Positions 1 to 9,577 of a stretch of 20,231 nucleotides of DNA are shown one piece after another. Position 1 is the stretch's first letter; each line of letters opens with the position of its first letter. The stretch spans positions 1 to 20,231 of the forward strand of contig JBHJHK010000089.1 of assembly GCA_050330975.1 (NCBI GenBank), given 5' to 3'. Position numbers and translations under genes: made by a program. Under the pieces are notes generated by a model, which saw only the letters and a program-made list of their open reading frames with translations, made no database searches and had not been told where the DNA came from. Source of the stretch: JBHJHK01 sp050330975. Lineage in GTDB: Bacteria; Pseudomonadota; Gammaproteobacteria; Competibacterales; Competibacteraceae.

Positions 1-2
1 AT

Positions 3-2201
3 CGCGGTCCCCAGCGCGCCGATCGCGGCCCGGCCGAGGGCCCCAGTGCCAGCTATGAGGAATCCCCGCTCCACCAGGGCGAGCACCTAGAAGAATCCCC
101 CGTTGCCGCCGAGCCCCAGGGTCTGACGCCCGAAGCCCGCCAACAACGGGTCCGGGAGCGGGCTGAACGCGAAGCCGAAGAGGTCATCGGCCGGCGCCCC
201 AGTCGCCCAGTCAAGACCACCGAGGTCAAGCCCAAGAAGACCACCGAGGCTCCCAAACGCCGCGATGACGCCGACGGCACCAAGGCCAAACGCCGCGACG
301 CCGCCGGCAAGGCCAAGGGTCGGACGGTGGATATCGCCGATCGGGAAGAAGTGGGGCGGCGCAAACCGAAGAAAAACGGCAAGGCCGTGGCGGCCAAGGC
401 CACGGCGCTGCCCAATCGCCACGGTTTCTCCAAGCCCACGGCCCCCGTGGTGCGGGAAGTGGCCCTCCCCGAGACCATCACCGTGGCCGATTTGGCCCAG
501 AAGATGTCCATCAAGGCCACGGAGGTCATCAAGGCGTTGATGAAACTGGGTTCCATGGTGACCATCAACCAGGTCCTCGACCAGGAGACGGCGGCCATCG
601 TCGTCGAGGAGATGGGCCACACCTACACCCTCCTCAAGGAAAACGCCATCGAGGAATCCCTCCAACAAGAGGGCCTAGACCGGGGCGACCAGATCACCCG
701 GGCGCCGGTGGTCACCATCATGGGCCACGTCGATCACGGTAAGACCTCCCTGTTGGACTACATTCGCCGCACCAAGGTGGCCGCTGGTGAAGCGGGGGGC
801 ATCACCCAGCACATCGGCGCCTACCACGTAAATACCGATAAGGGAATGGTGACCTTCCTCGACACCCCCGGCCACGCCGCCTTTACCGCCCTGCGGGCCA
901 GGGGCGCTAAGGCCACGGATATCGTGGTGTTGGTGGTGGCCTCCGACGACGGGGTGATGCCCCAGACAGAGGAGGCCATCCAACACGCCAAGGCCGCCGG
1001 GGTGCCGGTGGTGGTGGCCGTCACCAAGATCGACAAACCCGATGCCGACCCCGAGCGGGTGCGGAGCGAACTGTCCGGCCGCGGGGTGATTCCCGAGGAT
1101 TGGGGCGGCGAGAACATCTTTGTCGACGTGTCGGCCAAGACCGGCGACGGGGTCGACGACCTGCTCGATTCCCTGTTGATCCAAGCCGAGGTGTTGGAGC
1201 TCAGGGCCTACGACAAGGGTCCGGCCCATGGGGTGGTGGTGGAATCGCGCCTGGACAAGGGACGAGGGCCGGTGGCCACCGTCTTGATCCAAGAGGGCAC
1301 CCTCAAGAAGGGGGACATGCTCTTGAGTGGCCTGGAGTACGGCCGGGTGCGGGCCATGCTCAACGAGACCGGGCAACAGGTGGACGAGGCCGGACCCGCC
1401 ATGCCCGTCGAGGTATTGGGGCTCTCCGGGGCTCCCAATGCCGGCGACGAAGTGGTGGTGGTGAGCGACGAGCGCAAGGCTCGGGAAGTGGCGCTGTTCC
1501 GCCAGGGCAAGTACCGCGAGGTCAAGTTGGCCCGCCAGCAAAAGGCCAAGCTGGAAAACGTCTTCGAGCAGATGCAAGAGGGGGAAGTCCAGACCCTCAA
1601 CGTGGTCCTCAAGGCCGATGTCCAGGGCTCGGTGGAGGCGTTGAGCAACGCCATCAACGAGCTGTCCACCGACGAGGTCAAGGTCAAGATCATCTCCAAC
1701 GGCGTGGGGGGTATCACCGAATCCGACGCCAACCTGGCGGTGGCCTCCGAGGCCATCATCATCGGCTTCAACGTCCGGGCCGATAGCGCCGCCAAGAAGA
1801 TCATCGAAGACGAGGGTATCAACCTCTACTACTACGGCGTCATCTACGAGGCCATCGACCAGATCAAGCAGGCCCTGACGGGCATGTTGGCCCCGGAATT
1901 CAAGGAGGACATCATAGGCCTCGCCGAGGTGCGCCAGGTGTTCCGCCATCCCAAGTTCGGCGCCATCGCCGGCTGTATGGTGGTGGACGGGGTGGTCAAG
2001 CGCAACAACCCCATCCGGGTGTTGCGGGACAACGTGGTGATCTACGAAGGCGAGCTGGAGTCGTTGCGGCGCTTCAAAGACGACGCCGCCGAGGTGCGGG
2101 CGGGCTTGGAGTGCGGCATCGGGGTGCGCAACTACAACGACGTCCGCGAGGGCGATCAAATCGAAGTCTACGAGCGCGTCCAGGTGGAGCGCTCCCTGTG
2201 A
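3..2201 (+). CDS. infB: Translation initiation factor IF-2 (5'-truncated by window edge)
   Basis: IF-2 is the GTPase that brings initiator tRNA to the 30S subunit and promotes joining of the 50S subunit. The frame is open from base 3 with no start, so the N-terminus lies outside the window. 732 residues remain, against about 890 in the E. coli protein. A charged, Lys/Arg/Glu-rich linker (about 3-440) precedes an IF2_N module (about 450-630). The G domain follows: G1 GHVDHGKT at 723-746, G3 DTPGH at 861-875, G4 TKID at 1023-1034 (Thr where E. coli has Asn) and G5 SAK at 1131-1139. Domains II, III and the fMet-tRNA-binding C-terminal domain follow to a TGA stop. The in-frame GTG at 327 is internal and not a credible start, because the conserved upstream frame continues through it. 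It heads the infB-rbfA-truB cluster. Identification is secure. Confidence 0.97.
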   Translation, partial: RGPQRADRGPAEGPSASYEESPLHQGEHLEESPVAAEPQGLTPEARQQRVRERAEREAEEVIGRRPSRPVKTTEVKPKKTTEAPKRRDDADGTKAKRRDAAGKAKGRTVDIADREEVGRRKPKKNGKAVAAKATALPNRHGFSKPTAPVVREVALPETITVADLAQKMSIKATEVIKALMKLGSMVTINQVLDQETAAIVVEEMGHTYTLLKENAIEESLQQEGLDRGDQITRAPVVTIMGHVDHGKTSLLDYIRRTKVAAGEAGGITQHIGAYHVNTDKGMVTFLDTPGHAAFTALRARGAKATDIVVLVVASDDGVMPQTEEAIQHAKAAGVPVVVAVTKIDKPDADPERVRSELSGRGVIPEDWGGENIFVDVSAKTGDGVDDLLDSLLIQAEVLELRAYDKGPAHGVVVESRLDKGRGPVATVLIQEGTLKKGDMLLSGLEYGRVRAMLNETGQQVDEAGPAMPVEVLGLSGAPNAGDEVVVVSDERKAREVALFRQGKYREVKLARQQKAKLENVFEQMQEGEVQTLNVVLKADVQGSVEALSNAINELSTDEVKVKIISNGVGGITESDANLAVASEAIIIGFNVRADSAAKKIIEDEGINLYYYGVIYEAIDQIKQALTGMLAPEFKEDIIGLAEVRQVFRHPKFGAIAGCMVVDGVVKRNNPIRVLRDNVVIYEGELESLRRFKDDAAEVRAGLECGIGVRNYNDVREGDQIEVYERVQVERSL

Positions 2202-2242
2202 CTTTGTTCTCAAACCATTGACAGCTTAGAGGATTGGCCCTC

Positions 2243-2689
2243 GTGCCTGGAGAATCGCCTCGACTGCGGCGGGTCGCCGAACTCATCCGCCGCGACTTGG
2301 CCAGCCTGATCCGCCATGAAGTGGACGACCCGCGCATGGCCATGGTGTCCATCACCGACGTCGAGGTGAGCCGGGACTTGGCCTATGGGCGGGTGTATGT
2401 CACCTTCCTGGGTGCGGCGGTCCAGCGAGCCGAAGTGGTGGAGCTCCTCAACGAGGCCAGTGGTTTTCTGCGCCGGGAACTGGGCCGCCAACTCCACCTG
2501 CGCACGGTGCCCAAGCTTCTGTTTCGCTACGACGAGGCCGTGGAACGCGGCGCTGCGCTGTCGGCGTTGATCGACGCCGCCGTCAGCCACGATCAGCGCA
2601 ACACCGCCCCCGGTGACACCGCGCCGGCGGATGGGGAGTATCCAGGGGATCGACAAGATACGGGGTCCGTTTCCAAGGGTGACGAGTAG
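2243..2689 (+). CDS. rbfA: 30S ribosome-binding factor A
   Basis: RbfA is a small KH-fold protein that binds the 30S subunit and helps mature the 5' end of 16S rRNA, notably in the cold. The 148-residue product carries the family core: an N-terminal helix with RRVAELIRRDLA, then VSRDLAYGRVYVTFLG, and LHLRTVPKLLFRYDEAVERG near the end. The E. coli protein has 133 residues; the extra length is a polar C-terminal tail. I chose GTG at 2243 because AGAGGA (2228-2233) sits 9 nt upstream. The in-frame TTG at 2234 touches that site directly and is too close to use it. The gene lies 41 nt after infB and 2 nt before truB, so translation is probably coupled. Confidence 0.95.
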   Translation: MPGESPRLRRVAELIRRDLASLIRHEVDDPRMAMVSITDVEVSRDLAYGRVYVTFLGAAVQRAEVVELLNEASGFLRRELGRQLHLRTVPKLLFRYDEAVERGAALSALIDAAVSHDQRNTAPGDTAPADGEYPGDRQDTGSVSKGDE

Positions 2690-2691
2690 CC

Positions 2692-3636
2692 GTGAGCGAT
2701 GCTGTCTTCGACAACACCCAAAGGGCGAACCCCGAGGCGATCAAGCCCCCCAAACGGAATATCGACGGGGTGCTGCTGGTGGACAAGCCCTCGGGCCCGA
2801 CGTCCAACGCCGTCCTCCAGCGGGTCAAGGGACGACTCAACGCCCGCAAGGCCGGCCACACCGGGAGCCTCGACCCCATGGCCACGGGGTTGTTGCCCCT
2901 GTGTTTGGGGGAGGCCACCAAGTTGTCGAGCTATTTGCTCGACGCCGACAAACACTACCATTTCACCGCTCAGTTGGGGGTGTGCACCGACACCGGCGAC
3001 GCCGACGGCACGCCCGTGGCCACCCGGAGGGTACCGCCCCTGACCCGAGAGGACTTGACGGCGATACTGGCGGACTTCAGTGGGGAACAGCTGCAAATTC
3101 CCCCCATGTATTCGGCCCTCAAGCACCATGGCCAACGGCTCTACACCCTGGCCCGCCGGGGGGAGACCGTGGAGCGACCGCCGCGGCGGGTGACCATCCA
3201 CCGCCTCGTCCTCCTCGATGGGGGCCAGGACTGGTTTGCCGCCTATGTCCATTGCACCAAGGGGACTTACATTCGCACCTTGGCGCTGGACATCGGCGAG
3301 GCCCTGGGATGCGGTGCCCATTTGGTGGCGTTGCGCCGCACTGGGGCTGGTCCCTTTGTCGACGCCCCATTGGTCACATTGGCCGCCGTCGAGGACGACC
3401 CCGAGGGGGTGTTGGCCCGCCATCTGTTGCCCGTGGACACCGCCGTGGCCCACTGGCCCGCCCTCCACTTGGAGGAGGCGGCGGCTGCGCGGGTGTGCAG
3501 CGGCCAAACCGTGGCCCTGGAGGTGCCCGTTGCCGCCGGTTGGGTGCGGTTGTACCGGGGTAGCGATGCCTTCATAGGGCTCGGCGAGGTGGTGGGCCAC
3601 CGCGTACGTCCCAAACGCCTGATGGCCACGGCGTGA
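2692..3636 (+). CDS. truB: tRNA pseudouridine(55) synthase
   Basis: TruB isomerises U55 in the T-loop of nearly all tRNAs and also acts as a tRNA folding chaperone. The 314-residue protein has the family's N-terminal GVLLVDKPSGPTSN (about 26-39) and the catalytic motif GSLDPMATGLLP with the nucleophile at Asp61. Downstream are YSALKHHGQRLYTLARRG and KGTYIRTLALDIGE, and a PUA-like RNA-binding region occupies the C-terminus. Length is normal (E. coli 314). The GTG start at 2692 follows the rbfA stop by 2 nt, and an AAGGGTGA element just inside the end of rbfA can serve as ribosome binding site. It completes the infB-rbfA-truB unit. A candidate terminator follows. Confidence 0.96.
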   Translation: MSDAVFDNTQRANPEAIKPPKRNIDGVLLVDKPSGPTSNAVLQRVKGRLNARKAGHTGSLDPMATGLLPLCLGEATKLSSYLLDADKHYHFTAQLGVCTDTGDADGTPVATRRVPPLTREDLTAILADFSGEQLQIPPMYSALKHHGQRLYTLARRGETVERPPRRVTIHRLVLLDGGQDWFAAYVHCTKGTYIRTLALDIGEALGCGAHLVALRRTGAGPFVDAPLVTLAAVEDDPEGVLARHLLPVDTAVAHWPALHLEEAAAARVCSGQTVALEVPVAAGWVRLYRGSDAFIGLGEVVGHRVRPKRLMATA

Positions 3637-3647
3637 CCCCGCCCCGG

Positions 3648-3673
3648 AAACGCCGCTGGTCGGGGGCGTTTTC
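3648..3673 (+). terminator. Candidate intrinsic terminator after truB
   Basis: AAACGCC (3648-3654) and GGCGTTT (3665-3671) can form a 7-bp stem around a 10-nt loop, ending in TTTT. It lies in the 134-nt gap between truB and rpsO, where many relatives restart transcription for rpsO. The stem is weak on its A/T side and the T run is short, so termination may be partial. Confidence 0.4.
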
Positions 3674-3770
3674 AAACCCCCAGAGACCCCGCGGTCCCCG
3701 AGAGTTTTGCAGCCCTTGCCCCAATGAGTTAGCCCAGGATTAGTCCAGGATACGAGTTCAGGAGTTTGTC

Positions 3771-4040
3771 ATGGCCTTCACTGTCGAACAAAAAGCACAA
3801 GTTGTCCAAGAGTACCAACGGGGTCCCGGAGATACGGGTTCTACCGAGGTCCAGGTGGCGCTGCTCACCCACCGCATCAACGTCTTGCAGCCCCACTTCA
3901 GCGCCCACAAACAAGACCACCATTCCCGTCAGGGACTTTTGAAAATGGTCAACCACCGGCGCAAACTGCTGGACTATCTCAAGCGCAAGGATCGCCAGCG
4001 CTACCAACAGCTCATTCAACGCCTGGGTCTGCGCCGCTGA
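3771..4040 (+). CDS. rpsO: 30S ribosomal protein S15
   Basis: S15 is a primary 16S rRNA-binding protein that organises the central domain of the 30S subunit and forms a bridge to the 50S subunit. The 89-residue product matches the family along its whole length. Diagnostic segments are GDTGSTEVQVALLT, the DHHSRQGLLKMVNHRRKLLDYLKRKD helix region and the terminal LGLRR. The ATG at 3771 has an AGGAG site 5-9 nt upstream. In E. coli, S15 represses its own translation through a pseudoknot in its leader. The 100-odd nt leader here is long enough for such an element, but I could not identify one by eye. pnp follows after only 29 nt. Confidence 0.98.
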   Translation: MAFTVEQKAQVVQEYQRGPGDTGSTEVQVALLTHRINVLQPHFSAHKQDHHSRQGLLKMVNHRRKLLDYLKRKDRQRYQQLIQRLGLRR

Positions 4041-4069
4041 GCGCTTCCCCGTGCCCCTAGGAGGCCACC

Positions 4070-6148
<2,079 letters not shown>

Positions 6149-6161
6149 GGGCCAGTGCCAT

Positions 6162-6190
6162 TTGCACTTGGTCGTCGAGTTCGATAGGCT
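6162..6190 (+). promoter_or_regulatory. Candidate sigma70 promoter for tRNA-Ser/ffs
   Basis: TTGCAC (6162-6167) and TAGGCT (6185-6190) are separated by 17 nt, the optimal sigma70 spacing. They lie in the 86-nt gap between pnp and the tRNA gene, placing a start near 6197 and a leader of about 38 nt. The -35 box is close to consensus; the -10 box is only moderate. The -35 box overlaps a small imperfect hairpin (CCAGTGC/GCACTTGG) that follows pnp. Confidence 0.5.
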
Positions 6191-6234
6191 AGTTATTCTG
6201 AGTTCGGGGTGAAGGCCCCACGATCACAAGTTTC

Positions 6235-6326
6235 GGAGAGGTGGCCGAGCGGTCGAAGGCGCACGCCTGGAAAGTGTGTATACGGCGAACACCGTATCGA
6301 GGGTTCGAATCCCTCCCTCTCCGCCA
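6235..6326 (+). tRNA. serT-GGA: tRNA-Ser (anticodon GGA)
   Basis: A 92-nt class II tRNA folds cleanly. The acceptor stem is GGAGAGG (6235-6241) with CCTCTCC (6316-6322), followed by discriminator G and an encoded CCA (6324-6326). The anticodon loop CTGGAAA (6267-6273) gives GGA at 6269-6271, reading UCC and UCU. A long variable arm typical of serine tRNAs pairs ATACGG (6280-6285) with CCGTAT (6292-6297). The T arm is GAGGG-TTCGAAT-CCCTC. The anticodon and variable regions closely resemble E. coli tRNA-Ser(GGA). It precedes ffs by 9 nt. Confidence 0.97.
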
Positions 6327-6335
6327 TCAGTTTAT

Positions 6336-6448
6336 GGTGACCCTATTCGGTCCCCTCGCAACGGTGAACCGCGAACCCCGTCAGGCCCGGAAGGGAGCAG
6401 CGGTAGTGGTAACCATCGTGTGCCGGGGTGTGGCTGTTTGGGGTCGCC
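6336..6448 (+). ncRNA. ffs: Signal recognition particle RNA (4.5S)
   Basis: This is the RNA core of the bacterial SRP, which binds Ffh and its receptor FtsY to target membrane proteins. The conserved apical domain is present: GTCAGG at 6380-6385, the GGAA tetraloop at 6389-6392 and AGCAG at 6396-6400. The ends pair as GGTGACCC (6336-6343) with GGGTCGCC (6441-6448), giving one long hairpin of about 113 nt, close to the 114 nt of E. coli. The exact ends are set by this pairing and may differ by a base or two. The association ffs-dnaX-ybaB-recR is widespread in bacteria. Confidence 0.95.
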
Positions 6449-6481
6449 TCCTCAAATGGGGCAAAAGCGCAAAGGGTGGCC

Positions 6482-8170
6482 ATGAGCGCTGTGGGGTTTA
6501 AACACCGCGTCCTCGCCCGCCAGTGGCGTCCCCGGCGCTTCGAAGATCTCGTGGGGCAAGAGCACATCGTAAAGCCCCTCTCCCATGCGTTGAATCGTCA
6601 AACCCTTCACCCCGCGCTGCTCTTCACCGGTACCCGGGGGGTGGGTAAGACCACCATCGCCCGGATCATCGCCAAGGCCCTCAACTGCGAAGTGGGGGTG
6701 AGCGCCTCCCCTTGTGGCCGTTGCAGCGCCTGTGTGGAGGTGGACGCCGGGCGTTTTCTCGACCTCATCGAAGTCGACGCCGCCTCCCGCACGGGGGTCG
6801 ACGACACCCGGGAGCTGTTGGACAACGTGCCCTACGCCCCCACCCGTGGGCGCTACAAGGTGTACCTCATCGACGAGGTGCACATGTTTTCCAAAAGCAG
6901 CTTCAACGCCCTCCTCAAGACCCTAGAGGAGCCGCCGCCCCACGTGGTCTTTCTGCTGGCCACCACCGATCCCCAGAAACTGCCGGTGACGGTGCTGTCC
7001 CGCTGTTTGCAGTTTCACCTCAAACGCCTGGCGACGCCCATGATCGCCGAGCGCTTGGCCACCATCCTCGACGCCGAAGGCATTGCCTTTGAGCGCCAAG
7101 CCCTGGGGTTCATCGCCCGAGCCGGCGATGGCAGCCTGCGGGATGCCCTGAGCCTCTTGGACCAGGCCATCGCCTTTGGGGCCGGGGCGGTGACCACAGA
7201 CGACGTGACGGAGATGCTGGGGCTCATCGATCGCCGCAAGTTGGTGGCGCTGTTGGGTTTTGTGGTGGCGGGCGACGTCGCCAGTGCCCTGGCCCAGGTG
7301 GAGCTCCTCGACGCCCAAGGGGTGGACCTGGAGGGGGCCTTGGGGGAGCTCATCGGCCTGTTGCAGCGCCTGGCGGTCATCCAGGCTTGGCCCGATGGGG
7401 TCACGGACGAAGACGCCGACCTGCGACCCTTGGCCAATCAGTTGTCCCCCGAGGACATTCAGCTCTACTACCAGATTGCTTTGTTGGGTCGGCGAGATCT
7501 GCCCCTGTCCCCCGATGTGCGGGGGGGCTTTGAAATGTTGCTCCTGCGGCTGTTGTACTTCAGTCCCAATCGGACGCCGGCGCCGGGCCGGGCGCCGCCC
7601 AGTATCCCGCCCCCCAGTGTCCCTTCGCCCAGCGCCGTACCACCCAGCAGCGCCCCACCGGAGCGTTCCTGGTCGGCGGTGGCCGAACCCAAGCCCGCCC
7701 CGCCAGTGGCGCCAACACCCCGAGTTCCCCCGGAGGTCGAGCCGCTACATGGGCCCTCGGCCTCGGCCGAGGGTGCAGCTCCGGACGCCGACTGGGCGGC
7801 TATTGTCCCCCGCCTGGGTCTCGGGGGGTTGGCCCAGCAACTGGCCACCCATTCCACCTTGAAGGGCGTTGCCGGCGGTGTGGTCACCCTGGCCCTAGAT
7901 GATGGCTTTGTCCGCACCAAGCCCGCCGAGGCCCGCCTAGCGGCCGCCCTGGGGCAGTACTACGGTCGGGACATCACCTTGGTCATCGATGAGGCGCCCC
8001 CCGAGGCGGTGGGAGAGACCCCGGCGAGGGCCCAGGTCAACGCCGCCCGGGCTCGCCAAGCGGACGCTGAGGCCGCCCTAGAGGCCGATCCCAACCTCCG
8101 GGCCCTGCGTCAAACCTTCGGCGCCGTGGTCAAATCCGGTACCATCACTCCCACAGAACAGGCCGACTAG
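6482..8170 (+). CDS. dnaX: DNA polymerase III subunit gamma/tau
   Basis: DnaX is the ATPase of the clamp loader and, in its long tau form, couples two polymerase cores and the DnaB helicase. In the 562-residue product the Walker A motif GTRGVGKTT is at 50-58, zinc-binding cysteines at 69, 78, 81 and 84, the Walker B DEVH at 131-134 and the sensor SRC at 173-175. A Pro/Ala-rich linker (about 365-440) precedes a tau-type C-terminal domain ending in DPNLRALRQTFGAVV. An in-frame GTG at 6428 lies inside the SRP RNA gene; the ATG at 6482, followed by the family-typical LARQWRP, is the believable start. No A-AAA-AAG slippery heptamer is visible in the linker, so a gamma form would need another route. 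The TAG stop overlaps the ybaB ribosome binding site. Confidence 0.95.
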   Translation: MSAVGFKHRVLARQWRPRRFEDLVGQEHIVKPLSHALNRQTLHPALLFTGTRGVGKTTIARIIAKALNCEVGVSASPCGRCSACVEVDAGRFLDLIEVDAASRTGVDDTRELLDNVPYAPTRGRYKVYLIDEVHMFSKSSFNALLKTLEEPPPHVVFLLATTDPQKLPVTVLSRCLQFHLKRLATPMIAERLATILDAEGIAFERQALGFIARAGDGSLRDALSLLDQAIAFGAGAVTTDDVTEMLGLIDRRKLVALLGFVVAGDVASALAQVELLDAQGVDLEGALGELIGLLQRLAVIQAWPDGVTDEDADLRPLANQLSPEDIQLYYQIALLGRRDLPLSPDVRGGFEMLLLRLLYFSPNRTPAPGRAPPSIPPPSVPSPSAVPPSSAPPERSWSAVAEPKPAPPVAPTPRVPPEVEPLHGPSASAEGAAPDADWAAIVPRLGLGGLAQQLATHSTLKGVAGGVVTLALDDGFVRTKPAEARLAAALGQYYGRDITLVIDEAPPEAVGETPARAQVNAARARQADAEAALEADPNLRALRQTFGAVVKSGTITPTEQAD

Positions 8171-8181
8171 AGGATTTACCC

Positions 8182-8505
8182 ATGAAGGGCGGTATTGGCA
8201 ACATGTTGAAACAGGCCCAGAAGATGCAGGAAAACCTGCAGCGGATCCAAGAAGATCTGGGCAACTTGGAAGTCGAAGGCGAGGCCGGCGGGGGCTTGGT
8301 CAAAGTGGTGATGACCGGGCGCCACGAAGCGCGGCGGGTCACCATCGACCCCAGTTTGCTGGAGGACGACCGGGATATGGTGGAGGACTTGGTGGCCGCC
8401 GCCATCAACGACGCCGTCCACAAGGTGGAGCGGGCCACCAAGGAGAAGTACGCCGATGCGACCCAGGGTATGGGCTTGCCCCCCGGTTTTAAACTGCCGT
8501 TCTAA
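8182..8505 (+). CDS. ybaB: YbaB/EbfC nucleoid-associated protein
   Basis: YbaB/EbfC proteins are small dimeric DNA-binding proteins thought to shape the nucleoid. The gene almost always lies between dnaX and recR, as here. The 107-residue product shows the family pattern: KGGIGNMLKQAQKMQENLQ, a long N-terminal helix, then GLVKVVMTGRHEARRVTIDPSLL, and a C-terminal helix followed by GMGLPPGFKLPF. The ATG at 8182 has AGAGGA (8169-8174) upstream, overlapping the end of dnaX, so the two are translationally linked. Length matches the E. coli protein (109). Confidence 0.96.
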   Translation: MKGGIGNMLKQAQKMQENLQRIQEDLGNLEVEGEAGGGLVKVVMTGRHEARRVTIDPSLLEDDRDMVEDLVAAAINDAVHKVERATKEKYADATQGMGLPPGFKLPF

Positions 8506-8599
8506 CTCCCCCATCTCTGGCGCCATGGGGCTTGGGTCTCACACCCCTCCCTCGCCCCCAGCGCCCCCATGCCTCGCCGCCCGCACTATTTTCTCCCCC

Positions 8600-9196
8600 A
8601 TGACGCCCTCTCCGTTGTTGGCCCAGCTCATGGACGCCCTGCGCTGCCTGCCCGGCGTCGGTCCCAAATCGGCGCAGCGCCTGGCGTTGCACCTGTTGGA
8701 GCGGGATCGTCCGGGGGCCCAGCGCTTGGTGGACACCCTGAGCATGGCCTTGGAGCGCATCGACCGCTGTCGCCGTTGTCGGTTGCCCACGGAGACCGAG
8801 CTGTGTGCCCTGTGCGCCGACCCCCAGCGCCAACGGGGGGTGGTGTGCGTCGTCGAGTCCCCCGCCGACGTGTTGGCGTTGGAAAACGCCACCGACTACC
8901 GAGGGCTCTACTTCGTCCTCATGGGCCACCTGTCCCCCTTGGATGGCATTGGCCCCGAGGAGCTGGGGTTGGATCTCCTGGAGAGTCAATTGGCCGAGGG
9001 GGTGGTGGAGGAATTGATCATGGCCACCAACCCCACCGTCGAGGGGGAAGCGACGGCCCACTACATCGCCGAATTGGCCCGGGAGCGCCGGGTGCGCATC
9101 ACCCGCATCGCCCATGGCGTGCCCCTGGGGGGCGAGTTGGAATACACCGACCGCGGCACCCTGTCCCACGCTTTCAACGGCCGTCGTGACTTTTGA
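8600..9196 (+). CDS. recR: Recombination mediator protein RecR
   Basis: RecR works with RecO to load RecA onto SSB-coated single-stranded DNA at gaps. The 198-residue product has the helix-hairpin-helix LPGVGPKSAQRLALHLL (about 17-33), a zinc finger with Cys57, 60, 69 and 72, and a Toprim domain starting at CVVESPADVLALE. The C-terminus has VEGEATAHYIAEL and the Walker-B-like RITRIAHGVPLGGELEY. I chose ATG 8600 because it gives the normal length (E. coli 201) and the usual MTPSPLLAQL-type start. In-frame ATG 8525 would add an unlikely Pro-rich extension. No Shine-Dalgarno is visible before 8600; the 94-nt gap after ybaB is pyrimidine-rich. Confidence 0.95.
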   Translation: MTPSPLLAQLMDALRCLPGVGPKSAQRLALHLLERDRPGAQRLVDTLSMALERIDRCRRCRLPTETELCALCADPQRQRGVVCVVESPADVLALENATDYRGLYFVLMGHLSPLDGIGPEELGLDLLESQLAEGVVEELIMATNPTVEGEATAHYIAELARERRVRITRIAHGVPLGGELEYTDRGTLSHAFNGRRDF

Positions 9197-9232
9197 CGGC
9201 TCCATTGCGACTCGGAGACGGAGACCTTTTCT

Positions 9233-9577
9233 GTGGCAGAGACCATTTTTAGCAAGATCGTCCGCGGCGAAGTGCCCGCCGATGTCGTCTTTGAAGACGA
9301 CGACGTCATGGCGTTTCGCGACATCAACCCCCAGGCCCCTATCCACGTTCTGGTGATCCCCAAAAGACCCATCGCCACCCTCAACGACGCCGCCCCCGAC
9401 GACGTGACCCTGTTGGGTAAGCTGATCTCCACGGCCACCCATGTCGCCAGGGAGCTGGGGGTGGCGGACGAGGGCTATCGCACGGTGATCAACTGCAATC
9501 CCAAGGGGGGCCAGGATATTTACCACATTCACCTCCACCTGTTGGCCGGCCGGCAGATGACCTGGCCGCCGGGTTAA
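9233..9577 (+). CDS. hinT: HIT family nucleotide-binding protein (HinT type)
   Basis: HinT-type proteins are small dimeric hydrolases that cleave purine nucleoside phosphoramidates, including adenylated lysine. The 114-residue product begins with TIFSKIVRGEVPADVVFEDDDVMAFRDINPQAP, the standard HinT opening. It carries the histidine triad as YHIHLHLL with His98, His100 and His102, and ends in TWPPG as in many bacterial HinTs. The GTG start at 9233 has GGAG (9220-9223) 9 nt upstream. It lies 36 nt after recR on the same strand, so it may share that transcript. Its TAA stop overlaps the stop of the converging comF gene. Confidence 0.93.
   Translation: MAETIFSKIVRGEVPADVVFEDDDVMAFRDINPQAPIHVLVIPKRPIATLNDAAPDDVTLLGKLISTATHVARELGVADEGYRTVINCNPKGGQDIYHIHLHLLAGRQMTWPPG

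Noticed and set aside
1023..1034. TKID instead of NKID in the IF-2 G4 motif as a functional anomaly
   Set aside because: Thr at this place occurs in other GTPases and the rest of the G domain is intact, so it is most likely neutral variation.
675..2213. A 512-residue open frame on the minus strand, antisense to infB
   Set aside because: It has the same composition artefact opposite a highly conserved gene, with no ribosome binding site or recognisable domain.
6241..6501. An 86-residue plus-strand frame starting inside tRNA-Ser (MAERSKAHAWKV...)
   Set aside because: It is the translation of the tRNA-Ser gene continuing through ffs. Such frames are a known source of spurious annotated proteins.
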